From an uncultured Roseovarius sp. (lineage in GTDB: Bacteria; Pseudomonadota; Alphaproteobacteria; Rhodobacterales; Rhodobacteraceae), in NCBI GenBank assembly GCA_947499555.1, contig CANMOU010000001.1, forward strand, positions 124,001 through 188,000: DNA of 64,000 bases, in the 5' to 3' direction. Shown here in pieces: positions 24,074 through 32,388 of this stretch (the first letter of the stretch is position 1; each line of letters begins with the position of its first letter). Under the pieces are notes generated by a model, which did no database searches, was not told the DNA's origin, and worked only from the letters and a program-made list of their open reading frames with translations. The position numbers and the translations under genes are program-made.

Positions 24074-25291
24074 TTGAGCACTCGACAACCGCAATCCGTA
24101 AGAGAAGTGGTCGAAAGCGGCCTGTGCATCGGCTGTGGCCTGTGTGAGGCATTGGTCCCGGACCGCTGGGTCATGCGCATGAATGCCCAGGGCCGTTTGC
24201 GCCCCGCACCGAAACAGGCCGAAGATCCAAAGGCTGATGCAGCTATTCTTGCCGCCTGTCCGGGCGTGGTGGCCGAGGCCGAGGCGCGCGGCTGTGAGGC
24301 TGACCCGGTCTGGGGTAGCTACATGCAAATGCATGAGGCTTGGGCCGGGGATGCCGATATACGGTTTCGCGCCGCTACAGGTGGCGTGCTGACAGCCCTT
24401 GGCGTCCATCTTCTCAACTCCGGCAAGGCCGCCTTCATTCTGCATTGCGCGGCGGACTCGGATCACCCGATGCGCACGCGATGGGTGATGTCCGACACGG
24501 CTCAAGAAGTCGCCGCACGTGCGGGCTCCCGTTATGGGCCAAGCGATACGCTGGCGGGGCTTGAGGCAGCGCTTCGGCGCGAAGAACCCTTTGCAATCAT
24601 TGCTAAACCTTGTGATGCGGGTGCTGTGCGCGCCCGTGCCAAAGATGATCCGCGACTGAGCAAGCTGCTGGTGGCCGTGCTGGTCATGGTTTGCGGTGGG
24701 GCCTCTGATCTGGGCAAGTCGCAGGCCGTTCTGCATGAGCTGGATTTGGCAGAGGATGAGCTGACGCTCTTTCGGTATCGTGGCCATGGCAATCCAGGCC
24801 CCACGCGGATCGAGACCCGCGATGGGCGCAGTTTTGAAAAGACCTATCAAGAGATGTGGGCGGATGAGGCGGGCTGGCGCATCCAGACCCGGTGCAAGCT
24901 GTGCCCGGATGCGATTGGCGAAGCGGCGGATATAGCTGCGGCAGACATTTGGCCTGATGCCAACCCGGAAGGCGAAGACGAAGGCTTTAACGGCGTGATC
25001 ATTCGCTCCCCCGAAGGACAGGCGCTGTTTTATGCCGCCGTAGCGTCGGGCGATCTGGTGCAGGGTGTGGCACATGGCCCGCGCGACTATGACCATTTCC
25101 AGCCACATCAGGTACGCAAAAAGCATGCAATCGCATCAAGACTGCGTGGCCTGACCAAAGCAGGCCGTCCGGTCTATGCCCATAAAGGGCTGCGCATTGA
25201 TGAGCTGGACACGGGCGATCTGTCCGAAGAACAAGGGGCGGAAGCCCGTGCGCGCTCGGGGCGCTTTGATGACGAAATGCCAAGCCTTTGA
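24074..25291 (+). CDS. Coenzyme F420 hydrogenase/dehydrogenase beta subunit family (FrhB-like) iron-sulfur protein
   Basis: A 405-residue protein. C18-I-G-C21-G-L-C24 with C62-P gives a [4Fe-4S] site, followed by the FrhB N- and C-terminal domains (F-R-A-A-T-G-G-V-L and A-K-P-C-D-A segments) and further Cys in C-K-L-C. FrhB relatives use flavin and iron-sulfur clusters to reduce or dehydrogenate substrates; in bacteria without F420 they serve other reductions. The start is a TTG one base after the aldehyde dehydrogenase stop; a GTG about 33 bases later is possible but would lie very near the first Cys. It may be the missing electron donor for the Rieske oxygenase, but that is speculation. Confidence 0.8.
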   Translation: MSTRQPQSVREVVESGLCIGCGLCEALVPDRWVMRMNAQGRLRPAPKQAEDPKADAAILAACPGVVAEAEARGCEADPVWGSYMQMHEAWAGDADIRFRAATGGVLTALGVHLLNSGKAAFILHCAADSDHPMRTRWVMSDTAQEVAARAGSRYGPSDTLAGLEAALRREEPFAIIAKPCDAGAVRARAKDDPRLSKLLVAVLVMVCGGASDLGKSQAVLHELDLAEDELTLFRYRGHGNPGPTRIETRDGRSFEKTYQEMWADEAGWRIQTRCKLCPDAIGEAADIAAADIWPDANPEGEDEGFNGVIIRSPEGQALFYAAVASGDLVQGVAHGPRDYDHFQPHQVRKKHAIASRLRGLTKAGRPVYAHKGLRIDELDTGDLSEEQGAEARARSGRFDDEMPSL

Positions 25292-26133
25292 TTACAAAGC
25301 CGTTCACACAGGATCAGGCGCGCGGCATGTTGATCGGTCTGGCGGTCGGGGATGCGCTGGGCACAACGCTGGAATTCACCACGCGCGGAGAGTTTGAGCC
25401 GATCACCGATATGGTCGGCGGCGGGCCCTTCAACCTCAAACCCGGGCAATGGACCGACGATACATCCATGGCCATGTGTTTGGCGCAGATGCTGCGCTCG
25501 GCCAATGGCTGGGATGCCGAAGATGCGATGAAACGCTTCATCAACTGGCGCGACCATGGCTACCTGTCCTCAACCCGCGTGTGTTTTGACATTGGCATGC
25601 AAACCGCCGACGCATTGCGCCACTTTGAGCAAACCGGCAACCCCTATGCCGGACCGGTCGAGAACGAAAAAAGCGGCAATGGCGGGATCATGCGGCTGGC
25701 CCCTGTGGTTCTGGCCTATGGTGCGGTCAAGGAGAGCGCAATGGCCGTCGCACAGCTGCAAAGCCGCCTCACCCATGCCAGCCCGCTTTGTCAGAAGGCC
25801 GCCGCCAACATGGCGCAGTTCATGGTGACCGGCGATCAAACCCTTCTGCCACATCCCGATGACCCGCCTGAAGAGGCCACAGGTTATGTGATGCACACGC
25901 TGCACGCGGCCTTCTGGGCGCTCACTCAGGGTGAGACGTTTCGCGATGTGCTGCTCGCTGCCGTCAATCTGGGTGGCGATGCGGATACGGTCGGCGCCGT
26001 CGCCGGCCAGCTTGCCGGCCGCATCTATGGCTATAGCGGTATTCCTGAAAACTGGCGCGAGATGCTTTATGACCACATGAAAATCCGGACCGCAGCGGAT
26101 GATCTATATGCCATGCGTCCAATTGACCAATAA
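25288..26133 (+). CDS. ADP-ribosylglycohydrolase (DraG/ARH) family protein
   Basis: A 281-residue protein with the full ARH signature: GDALG at 21-25, W-T-D-D-T-S at 55-60 and G-G-D-A-D-T-V-G at 229-236. These acidic residues bind the dinuclear magnesium site that removes ADP-ribose from proteins or cleaves related N-glycosides. It starts with TTG at 25288, overlapping the stop of the FrhB-like gene, since the later ATG at 25327 would cut into the conserved N-terminus. Its place in a catabolic operon is odd: either it regulates an operon enzyme by removing ADP-ribose, or it hydrolyses a small molecule. Confidence 0.85.
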   Translation: MITKPFTQDQARGMLIGLAVGDALGTTLEFTTRGEFEPITDMVGGGPFNLKPGQWTDDTSMAMCLAQMLRSANGWDAEDAMKRFINWRDHGYLSSTRVCFDIGMQTADALRHFEQTGNPYAGPVENEKSGNGGIMRLAPVVLAYGAVKESAMAVAQLQSRLTHASPLCQKAAANMAQFMVTGDQTLLPHPDDPPEEATGYVMHTLHAAFWALTQGETFRDVLLAAVNLGGDADTVGAVAGQLAGRIYGYSGIPENWREMLYDHMKIRTAADDLYAMRPIDQ

Positions 26134-26150
26134 CCACGAAAGGAACTCTC

Positions 26151-26537
26151 ATGAGCCTCTTTGATGAAGACCTGTTTCTAAAAGGTCTCGAACAGCGTAA
26201 AGGCACGTTAGGCGCTGAATATGTTGAAAAAAATCTTGCAGCGGCAGATGATTTCACACGCCCTTTCCAGGAGGCGATGACCGCCTGGTGCTGGGGGTTT
26301 GGCTGGGGCGATGATGTCATTGACGCCAAGACGCGTTCGATGATGAACCTCACGATGATTGGCGCATTAGGCAAGATGAACGAGTTTGAGATCCATTGCC
26401 GGGGCGCACTTAACAATGGGGTCAGCAAAGAGGAAATCCGTGCGATTGTGCATGTGGTGGCGATCTACTGCGGCGTTCCGCAAGGGCTGGAATGCTTCCG
26501 GCATGCGCGCAATGTGTTGGAAGAGCGTGGCCTCTGA
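26151..26537 (+). CDS. Carboxymuconolactone decarboxylase (CMD) family protein
   Basis: A 128-residue all-alpha CMD/AhpD-fold protein. The segment N-E-F-E-I-H-C-R-G-A followed by V-S-K-E-E-I-R-A-I-V is the classical PcaC-type core. The AhpD C-x-x-C motif is absent, so it is not a peroxidase. PcaC decarboxylates 4-carboxymuconolactone, but many single-domain members have unknown substrates. GAAAGGAA precedes the ATG. It occurs together with a PcaB-like lyase three genes on, without any ring-cleavage enzymes in the window. Confidence 0.82.
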   Translation: MSLFDEDLFLKGLEQRKGTLGAEYVEKNLAAADDFTRPFQEAMTAWCWGFGWGDDVIDAKTRSMMNLTMIGALGKMNEFEIHCRGALNNGVSKEEIRAIVHVVAIYCGVPQGLECFRHARNVLEERGL

Positions 26538-26621
26538 CAAAGGCTCTGCAAATCCATTTGCGGCTGATAGGCTCCGATCAGGGCTTGAAGACGATGGGGC
26601 AGATGGTCAAAACTGTGTTGC

Positions 26622-27452
26622 ATGACAAACCCTTGCATCATTTGTGTGGCCATCACCGGATCGGTACCTCAAAAGGCTGACAATCCGGCTGTGCCGATCA
26701 CGGTCGAGGAACAGATTGAATCGACACACGCGGCATTTGATGCGGGTGCATCTATTGCACATTGCCACGTCCGCATGGACGACGGCACGCCCACTTCCGA
26801 TCCCGAACGCTTCGCACGTCTGGGGGAAGGGATCCGCAAACATTGCCCCGACATGATCGTGCAGTTCTCAACCGGTGGCCGCTCGGGTGCCGGGGCCGAG
26901 CGAGGAGGGATGCTGCCTCTGCGACCCGACATGGCATCCCTGTCCGTCGGCTCGAACAACTTCCCGACGCGCGTCTATGAAAACCCACCCGACCTGGTGG
27001 CCTGGCTTGCAAGTGAGATGCAAACACATGAGGTTGTGCCAGAGATTGAGGCCTTTGATTTAAGCCATATTTTGCAGGCTATCGCCCTACATGAAGCGGG
27101 CGCGCTCTACGGGTCGCTCTATGTGCAATTCGTCATGGGTGTGAAAAATGCCATGCCTGCAGATAGGGACGTGTTCGATTTCTATGTGCGGATGATGCAA
27201 GAGCGCGCCCCAGAGGCACAATGGTGCGCTGCGGGCATTGGCGCCAATCAAATCAAGGTCAATGAATGGGCGATTGCCGCAGGCGGGCACACGCGCACTG
27301 GCCTCGAAGACAACGTGCGCCTGTCCAAGGACGCACTTGCACCGTCTAATGCTGCGCTCGTCATGCGCGCGGTCGAGATTTGTGAGAAATACGAACGGCC
27401 CGTGGCCACAGCTTCTCAGGCGCGCGAGATCTTGGGACTGCGTGCCGCATGA
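26622..27452 (+). CDS. Beta-keto acid cleavage enzyme (BKACE, DUF849)
   Basis: A 276-residue barrel. A-H47-C-H49-V-R supplies the zinc-binding histidines found in all BKACE proteins. The family condenses a beta-keto acid with acetyl-CoA, giving acetoacetate and a new CoA ester. Known members use 3-keto-5-aminohexanoate, dehydrocarnitine and other beta-keto acids. Dehydrocarnitine is attractive here because of the betaine-type oxygenase and the flavin demethylase, but specificity residues cannot be judged by eye. Its stop overlaps the PcaB-like start (ATGA). Confidence 0.85.
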   Translation: MTNPCIICVAITGSVPQKADNPAVPITVEEQIESTHAAFDAGASIAHCHVRMDDGTPTSDPERFARLGEGIRKHCPDMIVQFSTGGRSGAGAERGGMLPLRPDMASLSVGSNNFPTRVYENPPDLVAWLASEMQTHEVVPEIEAFDLSHILQAIALHEAGALYGSLYVQFVMGVKNAMPADRDVFDFYVRMMQERAPEAQWCAAGIGANQIKVNEWAIAAGGHTRTGLEDNVRLSKDALAPSNAALVMRAVEICEKYERPVATASQAREILGLRAA

Positions 27453-28519
27453 GCGCGCCGAGGACCTGGTTGCAAGCGCTGTCCGGCCACGCGGGCGTGG
27501 CTGCGCGCCTTGGCGATGATGCTCAGATCGCCGACATGCTAAAGATTGAGGCGCTTTATGCCCGTGCCGCAGGGCGGGTTGGCAAAGTTGATGCTGACAT
27601 GGCCGAGGCTGCCGCTGTGGCTATCGAAGCTGTGGCCATCGACCAAACCCGCCTCAGAAAAGCTGCGGCAAGAGACGGTGCTCCGGTGCCTGACCTGGTG
27701 GCCCAGATCAAAGACGCCACGCCTGCGTCGCTGTACCCGGCGATCCACAAAGGCATGACCAGCCAGGATGTCATGGACACGGCCTTCGTTCTGGCGGCAA
27801 GAGATATTCTTGAAGAATTAGAAGATCTTATGAGCGGCGTGCTGGCTGCATGCGATACTCTCGACCAAAAGTTTGGCGGCAGGCCTTTGATGGCGCGGAC
27901 ACGTATGCAGGCCGCCTTGCCCGTCACGGTTGCTCACCGGATTGCCAAGTGGCGTTCGCCTTTGGCTGACAGCCTGACCCAACTCGCGACGTTAAGACCG
28001 CGTCTTCTGCAGCTACAGTTGGCGGGCCCTGTCGGGACCGGCGAAAGCTTCGATGGGTTCGTCGAAGCATTGGCCAATGACATGGCTCAGGAACTTAACC
28101 TCAACGTTGCAAAAACCCCCTGGCAGACACAGCGCGGCCCTTATGCCGAACTGGCAAACTGGCTTGCGATGGTCTCGGGCAGTTTGGGGCAAATCGGTGC
28201 GGATCTTACCCTGATGGCTCAGCAAGGTATCGATGAGGCGACACTTTCTGGCGGTGGTTCGTCCTCTGCCATGGCGCATAAGTCAAACCCGATTGGTGCC
28301 GAAGTGCTGGTGGCGCTGTCGCGCGACTCATCCCTTCAACAGGCGGGAATGACGCTTGCGCTTGGGCATGAGCAAGAGCGGTCAGGTGTGGCCTGGACAC
28401 TCGAATGGCTGGTCTTGCCGCGACTCATGGAAAACACAGCAGCAGGCCTTGAGATCGCCATGCGGCTCTTGGGAGACGTCGTTTCCCTCGGTTCCTCCTC
28501 GGGCGACCAAAAACTGTGA
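27449..28519 (+). CDS. 3-carboxymuconate cycloisomerase-like (fumarase/aspartase superfamily, PcaB-type)
   Basis: A 356-residue lyase. The superfamily signature S-S-S-A-M-A-H-K-S-N-P-I is present, and T-S-Q-D-V-M-D-T lies in the first conserved region. Known PcaB proteins (about 350-450 residues) cyclise 3-carboxymuconate, while other members are argininosuccinate or adenylosuccinate lyases. The short form and the CMD neighbour point to PcaB type. With no ring-cleavage genes here, the substrate may be an amino-acid-derived dicarboxylate. It is the last gene of the plus arm. Confidence 0.8.
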   Translation: MSAPRTWLQALSGHAGVAARLGDDAQIADMLKIEALYARAAGRVGKVDADMAEAAAVAIEAVAIDQTRLRKAAARDGAPVPDLVAQIKDATPASLYPAIHKGMTSQDVMDTAFVLAARDILEELEDLMSGVLAACDTLDQKFGGRPLMARTRMQAALPVTVAHRIAKWRSPLADSLTQLATLRPRLLQLQLAGPVGTGESFDGFVEALANDMAQELNLNVAKTPWQTQRGPYAELANWLAMVSGSLGQIGADLTLMAQQGIDEATLSGGGSSSAMAHKSNPIGAEVLVALSRDSSLQQAGMTLALGHEQERSGVAWTLEWLVLPRLMENTAAGLEIAMRLLGDVVSLGSSSGDQKL

Positions 28520-28848
28520 CGCAAAAGCATCGCTCGCCAAAAGAGCGCAATCCGGCCCGCCGAGAATCACCCGAGCCGCACACCGATCTCCTAGGTTATC
28601 GCTTGATGCACTCCGCTGCCCTAAACCTTCGGATTTCCCGGAAAATAAGGCGTCAAAGGCGATTTTCAGACGGAATCTGAAGCCCCGGTCTGAGTCTGTG
28701 TGTGAAATACGTCACAGGAATCGGTAGAGCGCCGAACAGGGGGGTGGCCACGTTGACTCTGAAGCCCCTTATGCCGCATTCCCAATACAAGCCGTGACCC
28801 GCGTTGGGGGCGGCGGAAAATGAAATCCTGCTTTAAGGAGGGACAACC
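28520..28848. other. 329-bp intergenic leader before the porin
   Basis: No gene is visible in this stretch. It holds the end of the island's plus arm and the long 5' leader of the porin, including an AAGGAGGGA ribosome site. A ten-codon reading frame from an ATG at 28820 ends with a TGA that overlaps the porin TTG start. I see no T-tract terminator after the PcaB-like gene. Confidence 0.5.
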
Positions 28849-29967
28849 TTGAAAAAGCAACTTCTCTGCACCAGCGCTATCGCCCTTGGCGTCGCAGCTG
28901 CTGCACCGGCCTCCGCCGCCGAGTGGAATCTCGACTGGGGTGGCTTTGTAAACACACACCTCGCCATTGGTGACCTGTCCGGTCTCGCAACAACAGGTCT
29001 CGACCTGGACGGCGAAGGCCTCGACATTCACCAGACTGGTGAGATCATCTTCACCCCGTCGATCACGCTGGACAACGGCATGACTTTCGGTTTCCAAGTT
29101 CAGATGGAAGCTCTGAACGCGGCCGGTGGTGCTGACGGCATCGACGAAGCCTACATCACCATCTCCAGCGACACTTTCGGTCAGTTGGACATCGGTGCTG
29201 AAAACTCGGCTGGTTACAAGTCGATGGTTGCAGGCCCGAGCACGACGTCTATGTTCATCAACTCGCCGTCGATCTCTGCCTTCATTCCGTTCTCGGCTGT
29301 TCTGCCAGGTAACTTCCGTCAAGCGGCGATCTCGTCCTACACAGAAGTTGCAGGCAACAACGACGTTCAGCGTATCACCTACTACACGCCGTCCTTCAAC
29401 GGTCTGACAGTTGGTGTTTCCTACGCTCCGACTGGTGCAACTAACGCGACAACCGGTTCGTTCGGCGTCGACAAGAACGTCACCCTGTCGGACATCTTCG
29501 ACATTGGCGTTAACTACAGCCAGTCGTTCGGCACCACAGACGTAAGCTTCGGCGCACGCTGGGGTACAGGCGACACAGCAACTGCTGGTAACTCCGATCC
29601 TGAAACATGGGGCGTAGGCTTCCAGGTTGGCTTCAACGGCATCTCGTTCGGCGCATCATACGCTGAAAACGACAACGGTGTTGCAGCTGGTGTTGGTGAC
29701 CAAGAAGGTTACAGCATCGGTATCGCGTACGACGCACCTGGCCCATGGACCTTTGGCCTCGAAACTTACTTCGGTGAGTACACAGGTACAGGTACTGGCG
29801 CAGCAGACGAAGAGTACGAAGCCTATCAGCTCGGCGCAAGCCGCAGCCTGGGTTCGGGCGTAACATGGCAGGTTCACCTGACATACGTCGAAGCTGACGA
29901 TGAAGGTACCGCCGGTACGGACCTCGAAGGCACCGTTCTGGGTACAGCAATCAATCTGAGCTTCTAA
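28849..29967 (+). CDS. Gram-negative general porin
   Basis: A 372-residue outer-membrane protein. A signal peptide is clear (basic start, hydrophobic core, A-S-A-A cleavage at about residue 23). The mature part is a series of amphipathic beta strands with D/G-rich loops, ending L-G-T-A-I-N-L-S-F, a C-terminal Phe typical of trimeric porins. It begins with TTG behind a strong AAGGAGG site. The codon use is highly biased, as in abundant proteins. It makes a passive pore in the outer membrane and is probably highly expressed. A good rho-independent terminator follows. Confidence 0.92.
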   Translation: MKKQLLCTSAIALGVAAAAPASAAEWNLDWGGFVNTHLAIGDLSGLATTGLDLDGEGLDIHQTGEIIFTPSITLDNGMTFGFQVQMEALNAAGGADGIDEAYITISSDTFGQLDIGAENSAGYKSMVAGPSTTSMFINSPSISAFIPFSAVLPGNFRQAAISSYTEVAGNNDVQRITYYTPSFNGLTVGVSYAPTGATNATTGSFGVDKNVTLSDIFDIGVNYSQSFGTTDVSFGARWGTGDTATAGNSDPETWGVGFQVGFNGISFGASYAENDNGVAAGVGDQEGYSIGIAYDAPGPWTFGLETYFGEYTGTGTGAADEEYEAYQLGASRSLGSGVTWQVHLTYVEADDEGTAGTDLEGTVLGTAINLSF

Positions 29968-29990
29968 GCTTAGTTTGATCTGACTTTTAG

Positions 29991-30023
29991 ACGGCGGGGA
30001 GGTTCACTTCCCCGCCGTTTTCT
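29991..30023 (+). terminator. Rho-independent terminator after the porin gene
   Basis: A ten-base perfect stem (ACGGCGGGGA against TCCCCGCCGT) with a short loop is followed by TTTTCT. It lies 24 bases after the porin stop. Confidence 0.92.
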
Positions 30024-30067
30024 ATTAGAGAAATGGAAAAACCATTTCCTTCCGGCAGGTTCAGAAA

Positions 30068-30901
30068 ATGAAGAAGAGCATCGTCTGGCTGGCGTCGTAT
30101 CCGAAGTCAGGAAACACTTGGATGCGGCTGTTTCTAGCCAATTATCTGATGAATGCGAAATCGCCGATGCCGATCAATCAGGTGCATCGATTTGGTTTGG
30201 GTGACTCAATCGTCCACATGTACCAAAGGGTCGCCGGAAAAGAGATCGACGCCAAGAACTCGACCCTTACTTTGACTTTGCGCGACAAGGTCATGCGTGG
30301 GATTGTGGCCAATAATGCAGACGTTAACTTCGTAAAGACCCACAATTTCTGTGGTCCTGCTTTCGGGGTCGAGCTCATCGAGCCGAAATACACCCGTCTC
30401 GGCATTTACATCATGCGCAATCCGCTGGATATGGTGCTGTCCTATGCCAAGCATTTCGGTCTCAGCAACGAAGAAGCTGTCCATGCGATCTGCACATCAA
30501 CCAACGCAAACGCCGCAGATGAGAAAACGGTCTGGCAATTCTTGGGAAGCTGGTCGGATCATGTGAAGACATGGACCGAAGCCAAAGGATTTCCGGTTTG
30601 TGTCTTGCGGTATGAAGATATGCTGGAGAAACCAGAGGAAACCTTTTCCGAAGCGCTGGCTGCGTTGGGAATACCAGCAGAGAAAGAGCGTTTGCAGCGC
30701 GCGATTGAATTTTCAAGTTTCAAAGAGCTTCAGAAACAGGAAAAACAGAAGCAGTTCGTCGAACGCTCACCCCATTCCGAAAACTTCTTCAATAAAGGCA
30801 GCAGTGGGCACTGGAAAGAAGAGCTGGCTCCTGAACTTGTCAAACGGATCAGGCAAAGCAACAAACAGATGATGAAACGCTACGGATATTACAGTGTCTA
30901 A
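30068..30901 (+). CDS. Sulfotransferase-domain protein (tandem copy 1)
   Basis: A 277-residue cytosolic-type sulfotransferase. The 5'-phosphosulfate loop Y11-P-K-S-G-N-T-W18 is canonical, and the 3'-phosphate strand is I-M-R-N-P-L-D-M-V-L-S near residue 120. The family transfers sulfate from PAPS to hydroxyl groups of lipids, sugars or small molecules; the acceptor is unknown. It overlaps the second copy by eight bases. The pair is downstream of the porin terminator and has its own start region. A lipid or polysaccharide sulfation role is possible but not shown. Confidence 0.88.
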   Translation: MKKSIVWLASYPKSGNTWMRLFLANYLMNAKSPMPINQVHRFGLGDSIVHMYQRVAGKEIDAKNSTLTLTLRDKVMRGIVANNADVNFVKTHNFCGPAFGVELIEPKYTRLGIYIMRNPLDMVLSYAKHFGLSNEEAVHAICTSTNANAADEKTVWQFLGSWSDHVKTWTEAKGFPVCVLRYEDMLEKPEETFSEALAALGIPAEKERLQRAIEFSSFKELQKQEKQKQFVERSPHSENFFNKGSSGHWKEELAPELVKRIRQSNKQMMKRYGYYSV

Positions 30902-31760
30902 TCTTCGAAGGATCCTGTGGCTGGCGTCTTACCCGAAATCTGGCAATACCTGGATGCGCAGCCTCTTGGCGCATTACTTCATGCCGCCAGGAAAGGCGCC
31001 AGATATCAACAATTTACGTCAATTTACGACGGGTGACACGCGAACCGACTTTTTCGACAAGGCTGCTGGCGGGAAGTATGAGGGCAAAACCTTGCAGGAT
31101 TGGGCGCGAGTGCGGCAGGTTGCGTTGCGCCACATCGCGGCGTCCAAGCCAAACCGCCACTTTGTCAAAACCCACTGCAAGCCGGTCATTTTCCTCGACA
31201 CGCATCTTATCCCGCCAGAGGTGACAGCTGGGGCGATTTACATCATTCGAAGCCCTTTTGACGTGGTGCCAAGTTTTGCCCGACATGTGTCGGCCAGCAT
31301 CGACGATACGATTGACCGTGTTTGCAATCCTGACACGATCATGGGCACGGAAAACGGTATCTACGATGCGTTGGGTCGGTGGGACGAGCATGTCACCGCC
31401 TGGACGACGGCACCTGGTTTGCCACGTTACGTCGTGCGCTATGAAGATATGCTCGACAAACCCGCCAAGGTTTTCAATGGCTTGCTGGATTTCCTTGGCG
31501 CCAAGCCGGACCGTCCCAAGCTTGCGCGCGCGATCAAGGCGACCAGTTTTGACGCGATGAAAAAGCAGGAAGAGAAACTTGGTTTTGGCGAAAGACCGGT
31601 CGGCATGCAAAGTTTCTTTGCCAAAGGCAGGGCGGGGGCCTGGCGCGAGGATCTTACGCCGGCTCAAGTGGGCCGTATTCGCGAGGAATTTGGCCCAACG
31701 CTAGAGACATGGTATCCTGAGTTGATCGAAGAGGTCGACGAATTCGCCCGCGCTGGATAG
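30894..31760 (+). CDS. Sulfotransferase-domain protein (tandem copy 2)
   Basis: A 288-residue sulfotransferase with Y13-P-K-S-G-N-T-W20 and I-I-R-S-P-F-D-V-V-P-S. It starts with GTG inside the end of copy 1, so translation is coupled. The two copies share motif architecture and are diverged paralogues, with different acceptor loops. Probably both PAPS-dependent. The acceptors may differ. Confidence 0.88.
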   Translation: MSNLRRILWLASYPKSGNTWMRSLLAHYFMPPGKAPDINNLRQFTTGDTRTDFFDKAAGGKYEGKTLQDWARVRQVALRHIAASKPNRHFVKTHCKPVIFLDTHLIPPEVTAGAIYIIRSPFDVVPSFARHVSASIDDTIDRVCNPDTIMGTENGIYDALGRWDEHVTAWTTAPGLPRYVVRYEDMLDKPAKVFNGLLDFLGAKPDRPKLARAIKATSFDAMKKQEEKLGFGERPVGMQSFFAKGRAGAWREDLTPAQVGRIREEFGPTLETWYPELIEEVDEFARAG

Positions 31761-31866
31761 CTGCCGATCAAGCATCACCACAAAGCCGCGAGCCTTGTGT
31801 GAGGTCGGTTGATGCCGTGTGATCGGGCTATACCTTAGTCGCACGTCCCAAAAAAGGTATCCTGTG

Positions 31867-32382
31867 ATGATTAAAAATGTAATGAAAACAATGTCTACGG
31901 CGGCGGTCCTCATATCGGTCGCAGCATCAGCTTCGGCAGCGACAAGTAAACTGGGTCAATCCCACGTCGTTTCTGGCGGTGAATATTCAAGCGGTGGCGG
32001 CATCAGCGTTGCAGCAGAGGTGCGCAACCATTCGGGCCGGACCCTTGTCTGCGGCGTCTGGGCCCAAAGCCGGAACCAATCCATTCTGACGAAGCTGGTT
32101 GAACGGCGGGTTCTCGATTCCGGTTCGGTCTTTCTTGGGCGGGAACGGATTGTTCACGGCCTTCTCTTCATGAACGAGGTGGCTCCGGCCAAAAGTTTCG
32201 CCAATGAGACGGCGGGATGCGTTCTGACGAACCGGGCCTGGCAAGCGACTGATGCAAACAAGCAGGTGGTCATCCGAATTCCGCGTCAGGTTGTCAACAA
32301 CCAGCGTGACGGCGGCCGCTTGTTTGGCGGCGGGCCGGTTGTCACCTTCAAACAGACAGGCCCCAAGGCAGGTGGCATCTAG
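31867..32382 (+). CDS. Secreted hypothetical protein
   Basis: A 171-residue protein from the ATG at 31867, with a clear signal peptide (M-I-K-N-V-M-K then a hydrophobic run ending A-S-A-S-A-A). Mature sequence contains two cysteines (in T-L-V-C-G-V and A-G-C-V-L-T) that could form a disulfide in the periplasm, and a glycine-rich C-terminus. I do not recognise the family. AAGG lies before the ATG. It stands between the sulfotransferases and the convergent liv genes. Confidence 0.65.
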   Translation: MIKNVMKTMSTAAVLISVAASASAATSKLGQSHVVSGGEYSSGGGISVAAEVRNHSGRTLVCGVWAQSRNQSILTKLVERRVLDSGSVFLGRERIVHGLLFMNEVAPAKSFANETAGCVLTNRAWQATDANKQVVIRIPRQVVNNQRDGGRLFGGGPVVTFKQTGPKAGGI

Positions 32383-32388
32383 TATTGC

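Noticed and set aside
23107-25126. Two long overlapping minus-strand frames opposite the aldehyde dehydrogenase and FrhB-like genes
   Set aside because: Both are antisense to proteins with complete catalytic motifs; their translations are His/Arg-rich shadow sequence.
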